From: Mycolicibacterium boenickei
GTDB lineage: Bacteria; Actinomycetota; Actinomycetes; Mycobacteriales; Mycobacteriaceae
NCBI RefSeq assembly: GCF_010731295.1
Contig: NZ_AP022579.1
Span: 3,472,001 to 3,536,000, forward strand
Length of the DNA: 64,000 nucleotides
Reading direction: 5' to 3'
The stretch's first letter is position 1, and every line of letters starts with the position of its first letter. Shown here in pieces: positions 43,663 to 53,563 of the stretch. The translations under genes were made by a program, and so were the position numbers. The notes under the pieces were generated by a model. That model searched no databases and was not told the origin of the DNA. It was given only the letters and a program-made list of their open reading frames with translations.

Positions 43663-43677
43663 GAGAATGACATTCTC
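43663..43677. promoter_or_regulatory. 15-bp palindrome upstream of korA
   Basis: GAGAATG-A-CATTCTC is perfectly symmetric and is flanked by TTA on the left and CTAA on the right. It lies about 240 bp before korA and looks like the operator of a TetR- or Fur-type repressor; the regulator is not identified. Confidence 0.6.
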
Positions 43678-43917
43678 CTAAACGTGACGAAAACCACAGT
43701 TTTGTCTCAAAACGGGCTTCTTCACGCCCACGATCAGCACCTTCGTTCCGAACCCACCCGCGTGTCGGGGGGCGGCGCGGTGAAGCCCAGCCTAAGAGCA
43801 GTGCAATAATCGGTACTGGTAGTGACATCAAAATTCTGTGGACGTTTGATCCGGCGGCGCGTCACGTGACAGCGGCTCGGAAAGACGTGGTCAAAGAACG
43901 TGTGAAAGGCGGTAGCC

Positions 43918-45864
43918 GTGGGTGAGAACGGCAACGGCAATGGCGCCGCGCCGCGGCAGAAGCTCGAAAAGGTAGTCATCCGCTTCGCCGGCGACTCGGG
44001 CGACGGTATGCAGCTGACCGGTGACCGCTTCACCTCTGAAGCTGCGCTGTTCGGCAACGACCTGGCGACCCAGCCGAATTACCCGGCCGAGATCCGCGCG
44101 CCACAGGGCACCCTGCCCGGTGTGTCGTCGTTCCAGATCCAGATCGCCGACTACGACATCCTGACCGCCGGTGACCGTCCCGACGTGCTCGTGGCGATGA
44201 ACCCGGCAGCGCTCAAGGCCAATGTCTCGGACCTGCCCCGCGGCGGTCTGATCATCGCCAACTCCGATGAGTTCACCAAGCGCAACCTCGCCAAGGTCGG
44301 ATACGACAACAATCCGCTAGAGGATGACACGTTGTCCGACTACGTGGTGACCTCCGTCGCGATGACGACGCTGACCCTCGGCGCGGTCGAGGCGATCGGC
44401 GCCACCAAGAAGGACGGCCAGCGCGCCAAGAACATGTTCGCCCTCGGCCTGCTGTCGTGGATGTACGGCCGCGAGCTCGAGCACAGCGAGGCCTTCATCC
44501 GGGAGAAGTTCTCCCGCAAGCCCGATGTGGCCGAGGCCAACGTCCTCGCGTTGAAGGCCGGCTGGAACTACGGCGAGACCACCGAGGCATTCGCCACCAC
44601 CTACGAGGTGTCGCCGGCCAAGCTGAAGTCGGGTGAATACCGGCAGATCTCGGGTAACACCGCGCTGGCCTACGGCATCGTGACCGCCGGGCATCTGGCC
44701 CAGATCCAGGTGGTGCTGGGCACTTACCCGATCACCCCGGCGTCGGACATCCTCCACGAGCTGTCCAAGCACAAGAACTTCAACGTCCTGACCTTCCAGG
44801 CCGAGGACGAGATCGCCGGCATCGGCGCGGCCATCGGTGCGTCCTACGGCGGTGCGCTGGGCGTCACCAGCACCTCGGGTCCCGGTGTCTCACTCAAGTC
44901 CGAGGCCATCGGCCTGGCCGTGATGACCGAGCTGCCGCTGATCATCATCGACGTGCAGCGTGGCGGCCCGTCGACGGGTCTGCCGACCAAGACCGAGCAG
45001 GCCGACCTGTTGCAGGCGCTGTTCGGCCGCAACGGCGAGTCACCGGTCGCGATCCTGGCCCCGAAGTCGCCGTCGGACTGCTTCGACATCGCCGTGGAGG
45101 CTTCGCGCATCGCGGTCGACTACCACACCCCGGTCATCATCCTGTCCGACGGTGCGGTGGCCAACGGCTCTGAGCCCTGGCAGATCCCGGACATCAGCAC
45201 CTACCCGCCGATCGAGCACAAGTTCGCCAAGTCCGGCGAGCCGTTCGCTCCCTACGCGCGTGATCCCGAGACCCTGGCCCGGCAGTTCGCGGTGCCCGGC
45301 ACCCCGGGCCTGGAGCACCGGATCGGTGGTCTTGAGGCCGCCAACGGTTCGGGCAACATCTCCTACGAGCCCAAGAACCACGACCTCATGGTGCGGCTGC
45401 GCCAGGAGAAGATCGCGGGTATCACGGTGCCCGATCTCGAGGTCGACGACCCCAACGGCGATGCCGAACTGCTCATGCTGGGCTGGGGCAGCAGCTACGG
45501 ACCGATCGGCGAGGCATGCCGGCGGGCCCGCCGCAAGGGCATCAAGGTGGCCCAGGCCCATCTGCGTCACCTCAACCCCTTCCCGGCCAACCTCGGGGAG
45601 GTGCTGCGCCGCTACCCGAAGGTGGTGGTGCCGGAGATGAACCTGGGTCAGCTCGCACTGCTGCTGCGCGGCAAGTACCTGGTCGACGTCCAGTCGGTGA
45701 CCAAGGTGGAGGGCATGGCCTTCCTCGCCGACGAGGTCGAGAGCATCATCGATGCCGCCCTGGACGGCACACTCGGTGAGAAGGAAAACGACAAAGCCAA
45801 GTTCGCCCGGTTGGCGGCGGCCACCATTGAGGTTGAGGCGAGCGGTGTGGGAGCGAGCGCATGA
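43918..45864 (+). CDS. korA: 2-Oxoglutarate:ferredoxin oxidoreductase, alpha subunit (KorA)
   Basis: A 648-residue subunit with an N-terminal gamma-like domain (residues about 15-200, FAGDSGDGMQLTGDRFTSEA) fused to the alpha domain (GTYPITPASDILHELSKH, AEDEIAGIGAAIGASYGG, TSTSGPGVSLKSEA). With KorB it decarboxylates 2-oxoglutarate to succinyl-CoA with ferredoxin as electron acceptor, an alternative TCA step. GTG 43918 follows GAAAGGCGGTAGCC. It is the Rv2455c orthologue and overlaps korB (ATGA). Confidence 0.95.
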   Translation: MGENGNGNGAAPRQKLEKVVIRFAGDSGDGMQLTGDRFTSEAALFGNDLATQPNYPAEIRAPQGTLPGVSSFQIQIADYDILTAGDRPDVLVAMNPAALKANVSDLPRGGLIIANSDEFTKRNLAKVGYDNNPLEDDTLSDYVVTSVAMTTLTLGAVEAIGATKKDGQRAKNMFALGLLSWMYGRELEHSEAFIREKFSRKPDVAEANVLALKAGWNYGETTEAFATTYEVSPAKLKSGEYRQISGNTALAYGIVTAGHLAQIQVVLGTYPITPASDILHELSKHKNFNVLTFQAEDEIAGIGAAIGASYGGALGVTSTSGPGVSLKSEAIGLAVMTELPLIIIDVQRGGPSTGLPTKTEQADLLQALFGRNGESPVAILAPKSPSDCFDIAVEASRIAVDYHTPVIILSDGAVANGSEPWQIPDISTYPPIEHKFAKSGEPFAPYARDPETLARQFAVPGTPGLEHRIGGLEAANGSGNISYEPKNHDLMVRLRQEKIAGITVPDLEVDDPNGDAELLMLGWGSSYGPIGEACRRARRKGIKVAQAHLRHLNPFPANLGEVLRRYPKVVVPEMNLGQLALLLRGKYLVDVQSVTKVEGMAFLADEVESIIDAALDGTLGEKENDKAKFARLAAATIEVEASGVGASA

Positions 45865-46943
45865 CTGACTTGATCGGTACGGATCTGGGTTTGACCGAAG
45901 GGTCACTGACCAAGAACGCCTTGGTGCCCACCACCGACCAGCCGCAGAAGGGCAAGGACTTCACCAGTGACCAGGAGGTCCGCTGGTGCCCGGGTTGCGG
46001 TGACTACGTCATCCTCAACACCATCCGCAACTTCCTGCCGGAGCTGGGCCTCAAGCGCGAGAACATCGCGTTCATCAGCGGTATCGGCTGCTCCAGCCGG
46101 TTCCCGTACTACCTGGAGACCTACGGCTTCCACTCGATCCACGGTCGTGCCCCGACCATCGCCACCGGCCTGGCGCTGGCCCGGCCCGATCTGTCGGTGT
46201 GGGTCGTCACCGGTGATGGTGACTCGCTGTCGATCGGTGGCAACCACCTGATCCACGCGCTGCGCCGCAACATCAACATCACGATCCTGCTGTTCAACAA
46301 CCGGATCTACGGCCTGACCAAGGGGCAGTACTCGCCGACCTCTGAGGTCGGCAAGGTCACCAAGTCGACGCCGATGGGCTCGCTGGACTACCCGTTCAAC
46401 CCGGTGTCGCTGGCGCTGGGCGCCGAGGCCACCTTCGTCGGCCGCGCGCTGGACTCCGACCGCAAGGGTCTGTCCGAGGTGCTGCGCGGCGCGGCCGAGC
46501 ACCGCGGTGCCGCGCTGGTGGAGATCATGCAGGACTGCCCGATCTTCAACGACGGGTCGTTCGACGCGCTCCGCAAGGAAGGCGCCGAGGAGCGGCTGAT
46601 CAACGTCACTCACGGCGAGCCGATCAAGTTCGGTACCGATGGTGAGTACTGCGTGGTCAAGTCCGGGTACGGCCTGGAGGTCGCCAAGACCGCCGACGTC
46701 GCAGCCGCTGACATCGTGGTTCACAACGCCGAGATCGACGATCCTGCCTACGCTTTCGCGCTGTCGCGGCTGAGCGAGCAGAACCTCGATCACATGGTGA
46801 TGGGCATCTTCCGTAAGGTCAGCCGACCCACCTACGACGATGCCGCACGCCAGCAGGTCAACACGGCGATCGAATCCAAGCCCCACGACACCGCGGCTCT
46901 GCAATCCTTGCTGCGTGGCAAGGACACCTGGACCGTCGACTGA
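45861..46943 (+). CDS. korB: 2-Oxoglutarate:ferredoxin oxidoreductase, beta subunit (KorB)
   Basis: A 360-residue thiamine-diphosphate and Fe-S subunit. It has the cysteine motif [23 protein letters not shown] and the TPP/Mg motif [12 protein letters not shown] with [15 protein letters not shown]. Four cysteines for a 4Fe-4S cluster are present (in CPGC, GC and a later DCPIF). It is the Rv2454c orthologue and coupled to korA. Confidence 0.95.
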   Translation: MTDLIGTDLGLTEGSLTKNALVPTTDQPQKGKDFTSDQEVRWCPGCGDYVILNTIRNFLPELGLKRENIAFISGIGCSSRFPYYLETYGFHSIHGRAPTIATGLALARPDLSVWVVTGDGDSLSIGGNHLIHALRRNINITILLFNNRIYGLTKGQYSPTSEVGKVTKSTPMGSLDYPFNPVSLALGAEATFVGRALDSDRKGLSEVLRGAAEHRGAALVEIMQDCPIFNDGSFDALRKEGAEERLINVTHGEPIKFGTDGEYCVVKSGYGLEVAKTADVAAADIVVHNAEIDDPAYAFALSRLSEQNLDHMVMGIFRKVSRPTYDDAARQQVNTAIESKPHDTAALQSLLRGKDTWTVD

Positions 46944-47532
46944 CCGGGTCGACCGAAACGAATCAAGCACAGCCCCGCTCGCCGCAGTAGTTCTGGCGGG
47001 CGGGGCTTCGCGTCGTATGGGGCGCGACAAGGCGACGCTGCCGTTCGGCGGCTCGACCATGGTGGAGCATGTGGTCGCCGTCGTGAGTGCCCGCTGCTCA
47101 CCGGTTTTCGTCATCGCCGCACCTGGGCAACCGCTGCCCGCACTGAGTGCGGAGGTGCTGCGCGACGAGGTGCGTGGGGTCGGGCCGCTGGTGGCGACGG
47201 GCCGCGGACTGCGTGCCGTGGCAGAGGCCGGTGTGGACCGCGCCTTCGTCTGCGCAGTGGACATGCCGTACCTTTCGGTGGACCTGATCGACGTCCTTGC
47301 GGCTCAAGCTGAGCGGTTACCTGCCGATATCGTGCTGCCCTGGGACGGCAGGGACCACTACCTCGCGGGGATCTACCGCAGTGCACTCACCGGGCAGATC
47401 GCCGATCTGGTGCGTGAGGGCCGGCGCAGTATGCGGGCGCTGGCCGAGTCCGTGGACACGCAACGGATCGTGATGGCCCCGCAGCGCGCCCTGACCAATG
47501 TCAACACAGCCGCCGATCTGCCCGGCGCGTGA
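46915..47532 (+). CDS. mobA: Molybdenum cofactor guanylyltransferase (MobA-like)
   Basis: A 205-residue nucleotidyltransferase that attaches GMP to molybdopterin. The nucleotide-binding signature [20 protein letters not shown] is present, followed by [29 protein letters not shown] and TNVNTAADL; it corresponds to Rv2453c. No ATG, GTG or TTG lies between the korB stop and the conserved domain. The nearest start is a GTG 27 nt inside korB (46915), so overlap with korB is assumed. It could supply cofactor for the FdhF-type enzyme encoded in the window. Confidence 0.82.
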   Translation: MARTPGPSTDRVDRNESSTAPLAAVVLAGGASRRMGRDKATLPFGGSTMVEHVVAVVSARCSPVFVIAAPGQPLPALSAEVLRDEVRGVGPLVATGRGLRAVAEAGVDRAFVCAVDMPYLSVDLIDVLAAQAERLPADIVLPWDGRDHYLAGIYRSALTGQIADLVREGRRSMRALAESVDTQRIVMAPQRALTNVNTAADLPGA

Positions 47533-48178
47533 ACTACCGGCCGGATAACACTCAGCAAATTGCGAATTTGTACTCAAATTGGGCGCCATTTACCGTTTCG
47601 AAATAGTTGATCGATTATTTCACCGTATGTGGGTCCCGGGAAGCCGGATCAATTCGGGAAACGTCATCAGCTGGTGAGCGCCGGGTGCGCGCGAAAGTTA
47701 CTGGTGTTCAAGATCGTTCGTCTGGTCATGCAGTGCGGGGACTTGCCCTGCTATTCGCTGCGGCAGGTGTTCAGTGTGTCTAAATTTGTGCCGAACCATC
47801 CCTGACCGCTCGGTTTGTCCGTGCTGGGCGATTCTGGGGCGGGCTGCGGAGTTGGCCGGCCGGACTGACGAATCTAGCTGGTCGAGTGAAAACTATTGCA
47901 GCTCAGCCTGTTTAGTGGGCCAGCTACCGGATCTGCGACGGTCGGAGGGATTCTGGCTCCGCTCGGCTGCGGTGCCCTGTGAACGTGATATCTCTTGTGC
48001 GCCAGTATGATCCGACGTCGGCCCGGAATCCGAGAGTTGTCCGGCTGTAGCGAACTGAATCCCTTGGTGTGGCCGGCTGTGACACTCGCCGATGGCATCT
48101 ACCTGGGCTTTTGTTGTCTCATCCGTTGTTTGCCCGCATTCGGGAACCTCGATCAAGTGTGCCAGCTCACAAAAAACG

Positions 48179-48194
48179 CGTGATCTCGATCACG
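48179..48194. promoter_or_regulatory. CRP-type site upstream of rpfE
   Basis: CGTGATCTCGATCACG carries GTGA-N6-TCAC and is symmetric over six bases on each side. It lies about 390 bp before the rpfE start, which implies a long leader if it controls that gene. Confidence 0.6.
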
Positions 48195-48483
48195 ATTTGT
48201 TTGTGCCGATCACGAAACGGTAACGGCGCAGCTTCCCTTGCTGACCTGCACAAACGATTCGTTCAGTCTCTCGTTATCTGTCCGTGATCTTTCCGCGATC
48301 GCTTCTACATCGATATGACTTCTCTTCGAGACCTTTGTACGGTCCAAAGCGTCTCCACAGGGAGCAAATAATTTCAACACCAAGAACCTGCGTGTGAGTG
48401 GGGCCGCGGTGGCGATTACGCCCGACGCGGGGGCCTGGGTCTGATCCCGGGCCGGGCACTGTGGCCCTCCCTTTCGTGCCTGA

Positions 48484-48903
<420 letters not shown>

Positions 48904-48928
48904 TACCAGCGCAACCACAACTTGATAG

Positions 48929-48968
48929 GAAGCGGTGCCGGGCCTCTGCCCGGCGCCGCTTCTGTTTC
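48929..48968 (+). terminator. Rho-independent terminator after the first rpf gene
   Basis: A 15-bp stem (48929-48943 with 48948-48962, one G-U pair) with loop CTCT, followed by TGTTTC. It separates the two rpf genes, so each has its own promoter. Confidence 0.88.
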
Positions 48969-49035
48969 ATCAGAAGGCCCTCCGGTTACTCGAGCCTCGA
49001 CAACCTCCTGAAAAACTTCAGCCTCCTCTGTAACG

Positions 49036-49051
49036 GGTGACGTTGGTCACA
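49036..49051. promoter_or_regulatory. CRP-type site upstream of the second rpf gene
   Basis: GGTGACGTTGGTCACA keeps the GTGA-N6-TCACA core; GTGAC and GTCAC form a perfect inverted repeat. It is centred about 95 bp before the start codon. Confidence 0.6.
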
Positions 49052-49066
49052 CGAACCCATTAGTGA

Positions 49067-49615
<549 letters not shown>

Positions 49616-49617
49616 GC

Positions 49618-50766
49618 TCAGCGCACCGGGGTGAACGCCCCGCGTCCGGCGATCGAGGCCAGATGCCGGGTCAACACGAACTCGGGCACGACGACGGTCG
49701 CCCGGGTGGCCGCGGCGCTCAGTGCCGCTGGGCGCAGGTTCACGATCCGGCCGATCAACTGCGACTCCCGGACGATCCTCATGACCCGCTTTCGGCGCAG
49801 GGCTGCGAAGCGGGCGAAGGCGGTCGGCAGATCCGGCTCCTGGACCGCAAGACCGGCCAGGGTCGCCGCGTCCTCCAACCCCTGGCAGCCGCCCTGCCCC
49901 AGATGCGGGCGCATCGGATGCGCGGCGTCCCCGGCGATCACCACCGGCCCCCGCGCCCAGTGGCGCGCAGGGGTGCGGTCGTACAGGTCGTTGCGCAATA
50001 CCTGTTCGGGATCGGTCGCGGCGAGCATCGCCGGGATGGGGTCGGCCCAGCCGTCGAAGATCCGCTGTAGGTAGCTCAGCTCCCCGCCATCGTTGGAGTG
50101 TCCCTGTGGCGTCCGCTGAGTGGCGAACCAGTAGGTGTGATGGGTGCCGAGCGGCACATGGCCCGCTTCCATGCCGGGGGCCATCGTCTCGCCCGAGAGT
50201 TCGGGGTCGATGGTGCATTCGGCCACCCCGCGCCAGGCCGTGTACCCGGCGTAGCGGCGTTCCAATGGGCCGTTGAGGTGACGCGCCACCACCGAGTCCA
50301 CTCCGTCGGCGCCGATGACCGCGGAGGCCGCTCTGTCGGATCCGTCGGACAACCCCACCCGCACGGCGCCGCCACGGACCTCGAGCGTCTGCACCCCGAC
50401 CCCGTATTCGACCGTGCCCGGGCGCAGGCCCGCGGTGAGGATCTCGGTCAGCGATGTCCGATGAATCACCACCAGCGGTTCGCCCAGCGCTCTGGTCATC
50501 CGGTCGGCCGCCGGCCGGCGCAGCCAGGTGCCGTCGTGCCAGCGCAACGCTCCGGCGGTAACCCGGCCGCCGGACCCGCGCACCGCGTCGCCGAGACCGA
50601 TCACGTCGAGCGCCGCCAGGGCATTGGGCCAAATGCTGATCCCGGCCCCGGTGGTGGTGTCGGTACGGGTTTCGAGGACGGTGACCTCATATCCGTGCTG
50701 CTGCAATGCGACTGCCGTCGCCAGGCCGGTGATACCCGCGCCGATGACGAGGACGGACTGTGCCAT
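49618..50766 (-). CDS. FAD-dependent monooxygenase (PHBH fold)
   Basis: A 382-residue flavoprotein aromatic hydroxylase-like enzyme. It has the FAD motif GAGITGLATAVALQQHG (residues 8-24), the DG motif VIGADGVDSVVARHL and the GD motif VIAGDAAHPMRPHLGQGGCQGLEDA. It probably hydroxylates an aromatic or similar substrate using NAD(P)H and O2; the substrate is unknown. It is convergent with the second rpf gene (2 bp between stops) and stands alone on the minus strand. Confidence 0.9.
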   Translation of the reverse strand: MAQSVLVIGAGITGLATAVALQQHGYEVTVLETRTDTTTGAGISIWPNALAALDVIGLGDAVRGSGGRVTAGALRWHDGTWLRRPAADRMTRALGEPLVVIHRTSLTEILTAGLRPGTVEYGVGVQTLEVRGGAVRVGLSDGSDRAASAVIGADGVDSVVARHLNGPLERRYAGYTAWRGVAECTIDPELSGETMAPGMEAGHVPLGTHHTYWFATQRTPQGHSNDGGELSYLQRIFDGWADPIPAMLAATDPEQVLRNDLYDRTPARHWARGPVVIAGDAAHPMRPHLGQGGCQGLEDAATLAGLAVQEPDLPTAFARFAALRRKRVMRIVRESQLIGRIVNLRPAALSAAATRATVVVPEFVLTRHLASIAGRGAFTPVR

Positions 50767-50899
50767 CGCTCGAATCTAACCCGACCAAGTCAGGGGCCCA
50801 CCACGGGCAGAGTTGGGATCGGTAGCCTTCCAGCGGTCGCACAGTGTTTGTACAGCTTTCCCGGCCGAACTCGCCGGGATGACACGAATGAGAGGTCTG

Positions 50900-51511
50900 A
50901 TGAAACTCACCCGCTTCGGTATCGCCCTGGGCGCTGCCGCCGTCGCCGTCTCCGCATTGAGCGGTTGTTCGAAGGCGACCGAGCTCAGGGATGCCGCAGC
51001 CGGTGCGGCCGAGAAGGTCGTGTCGTCGGGTACGGAGAAGATCACCGAAGCGGTCTCGGGCAACCTGTTCACCGCCGAGGGCATCGACAACGCCTATGCG
51101 GCAATCGCTGACAAGGTCGGGGCCAACCCGATGCAGGTGGTCGATGTCGTGATCACGCCGGGTGTGATCAAGGTGGAGGCCGTCGACCCGAACGCCCCGA
51201 CCGAGCTGAACGAATGGAGCTACACGTCCGGGGCGGTCGCGCCGTCGCGTCCGATCGACTACGACGACGACACCGAGGCCTTGCAGCAGAACCTGTTCGC
51301 CACCTCCGACGTGCCCAGCAGTGCGATCGCCGCGGCGATCGAGGGCGCCGTGGCGGCCAGCGAGATTCCTGACGGCAAGGTCCAGACGGTGAGCATCAAG
51401 CGCAACATCCCGTTCGACGAGAACGTGATCATGTTCATCAACGTCCAGGGTGAGCGCAGCAGCAAGCAGGTGCGAGCCGACGTCACCGGCAAGATCACCG
51501 AAGTGGCCTGA
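50900..51511 (+). CDS. Mycobacterial lipoprotein of unknown function
   Basis: A 203-residue lipoprotein: signal peptide with lipobox ALSGC (Cys23), then a soluble domain with LFTAEGIDNAYAAIADKVG and VIKVEAVDPNAP. No enzyme motif was recognised. GAGAGG lies 7 nt before the ATG at 50900; the longer frame lacks a signal peptide. The S9 peptidase gene starts 74 bp downstream. Confidence 0.83.
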   Translation: MKLTRFGIALGAAAVAVSALSGCSKATELRDAAAGAAEKVVSSGTEKITEAVSGNLFTAEGIDNAYAAIADKVGANPMQVVDVVITPGVIKVEAVDPNAPTELNEWSYTSGAVAPSRPIDYDDDTEALQQNLFATSDVPSSAIAAAIEGAVAASEIPDGKVQTVSIKRNIPFDENVIMFINVQGERSSKQVRADVTGKITEVA

Positions 51512-51585
51512 CCCACCGGGGAAGAGCTTTGCCACGCGGCCCGTACCGGACTCCGGTGCGGGCCGCGCCGTTACGGTGGACAGCC

Positions 51586-53553
51586 ATGACGGTGTTTGAC
51601 GATCTCGACGACTACCTCGTGTTGCCCCGGGTGTCAGGTCTCGCGGTGTCGCCGGATGGCACTCGGCTGGTCACCACGGTGAGCGCACTCAATGACAAGC
51701 GCACCGAATTCCTCAGTGCGATATGGGAACTGGACCCGGACGGGATCGAACCGGCGCGCCGGTTGACCCATGGGATCAAGGGGGAGTCGGGACCGGCGTT
51801 CACGGCCGACGGCGATCTGCTGTTCGTCGCGGTACGTGGCGGGGACGGCGAGGACAAACCGCCCGCGGCCCTGTGGCGTCTGCCCGCGTCCGGCGGAGAG
51901 GCATTCGAGACACTGACCATGCCCGGCGGTGTCACCGGTGCGCTGAGCGCCCGGGCCGCCGACGTCACGGTGGTGGCCGCGCCCCTGTTGCCGTCGTCGG
52001 ACGGAGTGGACGACGACAAGGCGCGGCGGGACGCCCGCAAGGACAACAAGGTGTCGGCGATCCTGCACAGCGGCTACCCGGTCCGGTTCTGGGATCACGA
52101 CCTCGGTCCGGACCAACCGCATCTCTTCGACGCCGACGGGCGTCGGGACCTGACCGCCGGCCCGGGCGCGGCGTTGCGGGAGACGAGCTTCGATCTCAGC
52201 GCCGACGGCGGATTCGTGGTGACGTCATGGCAGGAACCGGGCCCCGGCACAGCCCTGCGGGTGGTCCTGGTGCGCATCGACCGGGCCACCGGCGAACGCA
52301 CCACCATCGCAGAGGAACCCGGAGCCGATCTGGAACGCCCCGCAATCGCCCCGGACGGCAGCGCGGTGGCCTTCACCAGGGAAACCCATTCCACTCCCAC
52401 CGCACCGCCGCGGATCACGTTGTGCTGCATGCGGTTCGGTGAAGATCCGGTGGAGCTGACCGGTGGCTGGGACCGCTGGCCGTCCTCGGTGGCCTGGACG
52501 GTGGATTCGTCGGCGCTGATCGTGACGGCCGACGACGGCGGCCGTGGCCCCATCTTCTCCGTCGATCCGGTCTCCGGCGAGGTCACCCGACTCACCCACG
52601 ACGACTTCACCTACACCGATGTGCGGCCGGCGCCCGGAGGGGTGATTTTCGCGTTGCGCAGCTCGTATGCCGCGCCGCCGCACCCGGTCCGCATCGATCG
52701 GGACGGCACCGTCACCGCGCTGCCGTGCTTCGACGCGCCCGAACTGCCGGGCACCGTGACCGAGGTGACCGCGACCGCCGCCGACGGCACGCCGGTCCGG
52801 TCCTGGCTCACGCTGCCCGACGGTGACGAACCGGCCCCGTTGGTGCTGTGGATCCACGGCGGGCCGTTGGGCAGTTGGAACACCTGGCACTGGCGGTGGA
52901 ATCCGTGGCTGCTCACTGCTCAGGGCTACGCCGTGCTGATGCCGGATCCGGGGCTGTCCACCGGCTACGGCCAGGACTTCATCGCGCGCGGCTGGGGCTC
53001 GTGGGGTGGCGATCCCTACACCGATCTGATGGCGGCCACGGATGCCGCGTGCGCACATCCCCGCGTCGACGCGTCACGCACCGCCGCGATGGGCGGCTCG
53101 TTCGGCGGCTACATGGCCAACTGGATCGCCGGGCACACCGATCGATTCCAGGCGATCGTCACCCATGCCAGCCTGTGGGCACTGGACCAGTTCGGCCCCA
53201 CCACCGACGGGGCGTACTGGTGGGCTCGTGAGATGACACCCGAGATGGCCCAGCGCAATTCGCCGCACCGGTTCGTCGGTGAGATCACCACCCCGATGCT
53301 CGTCATCCACGGCGACAAGGACTATCGAGTGCCGATCGGCGAGGGATTGCGGCTGTGGTACGAGTTGCTCACGTATTCAGGGCTGCCGGCCGACGAGAAC
53401 GGCGAGAGCCCGCACCGCTTCCTGTATTACCCCACCGAGAACCACTGGGTGCTGTCGCCGCAGCACGCCAAGATCTGGTACCAGGTGGTGACCGCGTTCC
53501 TGGCCGATCACCTGCGGGGCGAACCGGTGCAGCTGCCCGAACTGCTCGGGTAG
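51586..53553 (+). CDS. S9-family prolyl oligopeptidase-like serine peptidase
   Basis: A 655-residue cytosolic peptidase with an N-terminal beta-propeller (residues about 20-380) and a C-terminal alpha/beta-hydrolase domain. The nucleophile is Ser505 in AAMGGSFGGYMANW; the acid is in HGDKDYRVP and the His in ENHW. The acylaminoacyl-peptidase/dipeptidyl-peptidase branch is most likely. The ATG at 51586 (MTVFDDLDDYLVLPRVS) fits the family start; the longer frame is not supported. Confidence 0.9.
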   Translation: MTVFDDLDDYLVLPRVSGLAVSPDGTRLVTTVSALNDKRTEFLSAIWELDPDGIEPARRLTHGIKGESGPAFTADGDLLFVAVRGGDGEDKPPAALWRLPASGGEAFETLTMPGGVTGALSARAADVTVVAAPLLPSSDGVDDDKARRDARKDNKVSAILHSGYPVRFWDHDLGPDQPHLFDADGRRDLTAGPGAALRETSFDLSADGGFVVTSWQEPGPGTALRVVLVRIDRATGERTTIAEEPGADLERPAIAPDGSAVAFTRETHSTPTAPPRITLCCMRFGEDPVELTGGWDRWPSSVAWTVDSSALIVTADDGGRGPIFSVDPVSGEVTRLTHDDFTYTDVRPAPGGVIFALRSSYAAPPHPVRIDRDGTVTALPCFDAPELPGTVTEVTATAADGTPVRSWLTLPDGDEPAPLVLWIHGGPLGSWNTWHWRWNPWLLTAQGYAVLMPDPGLSTGYGQDFIARGWGSWGGDPYTDLMAATDAACAHPRVDASRTAAMGGSFGGYMANWIAGHTDRFQAIVTHASLWALDQFGPTTDGAYWWAREMTPEMAQRNSPHRFVGEITTPMLVIHGDKDYRVPIGEGLRLWYELLTYSGLPADENGESPHRFLYYPTENHWVLSPQHAKIWYQVVTAFLADHLRGEPVQLPELLG

Positions 53554-53556
53554 CGT
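53551..53556 (+). promoter_or_regulatory. -10 box overlapping the S9 peptidase stop codon
   Basis: TAGCGT includes the TAG stop and is followed by seven bases and the GTG start at 53564. This fits a leaderless promoter for the next gene, although the genes also lie close enough to be co-transcribed. Confidence 0.4.
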
Positions 53557-53563
53557 CGAGATC

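Larger units (their letters stand above)
43576..43917. other. Intergenic region before korA
   Basis: About 340 bp. It contains the PfkB terminator (43636-43657), a 15-bp palindrome (43663-43677), a GTCACGTGAC palindrome (43861-43870) and the korA leader. No gene is supported here. Confidence 0.65.

Noticed and set aside
43861..43870. GTCACGTGAC as a CRP site before korA
   Set aside because: It is a palindrome but lacks the GTGA-N6-TCAC arrangement; it may be a chance GC-rich palindrome.
48154..48172. Second CRP site (TGTGCCAGCTCACA) before rpfE
   Set aside because: The half-sites are two bases too close for the CRP consensus.
47774..48287. Short frames in the rpfE upstream region as counterparts of Rv2451/Rv2452c
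   Set aside because: No ribosome sites, odd composition and stop-rich surroundings; nothing resembles a conserved protein.
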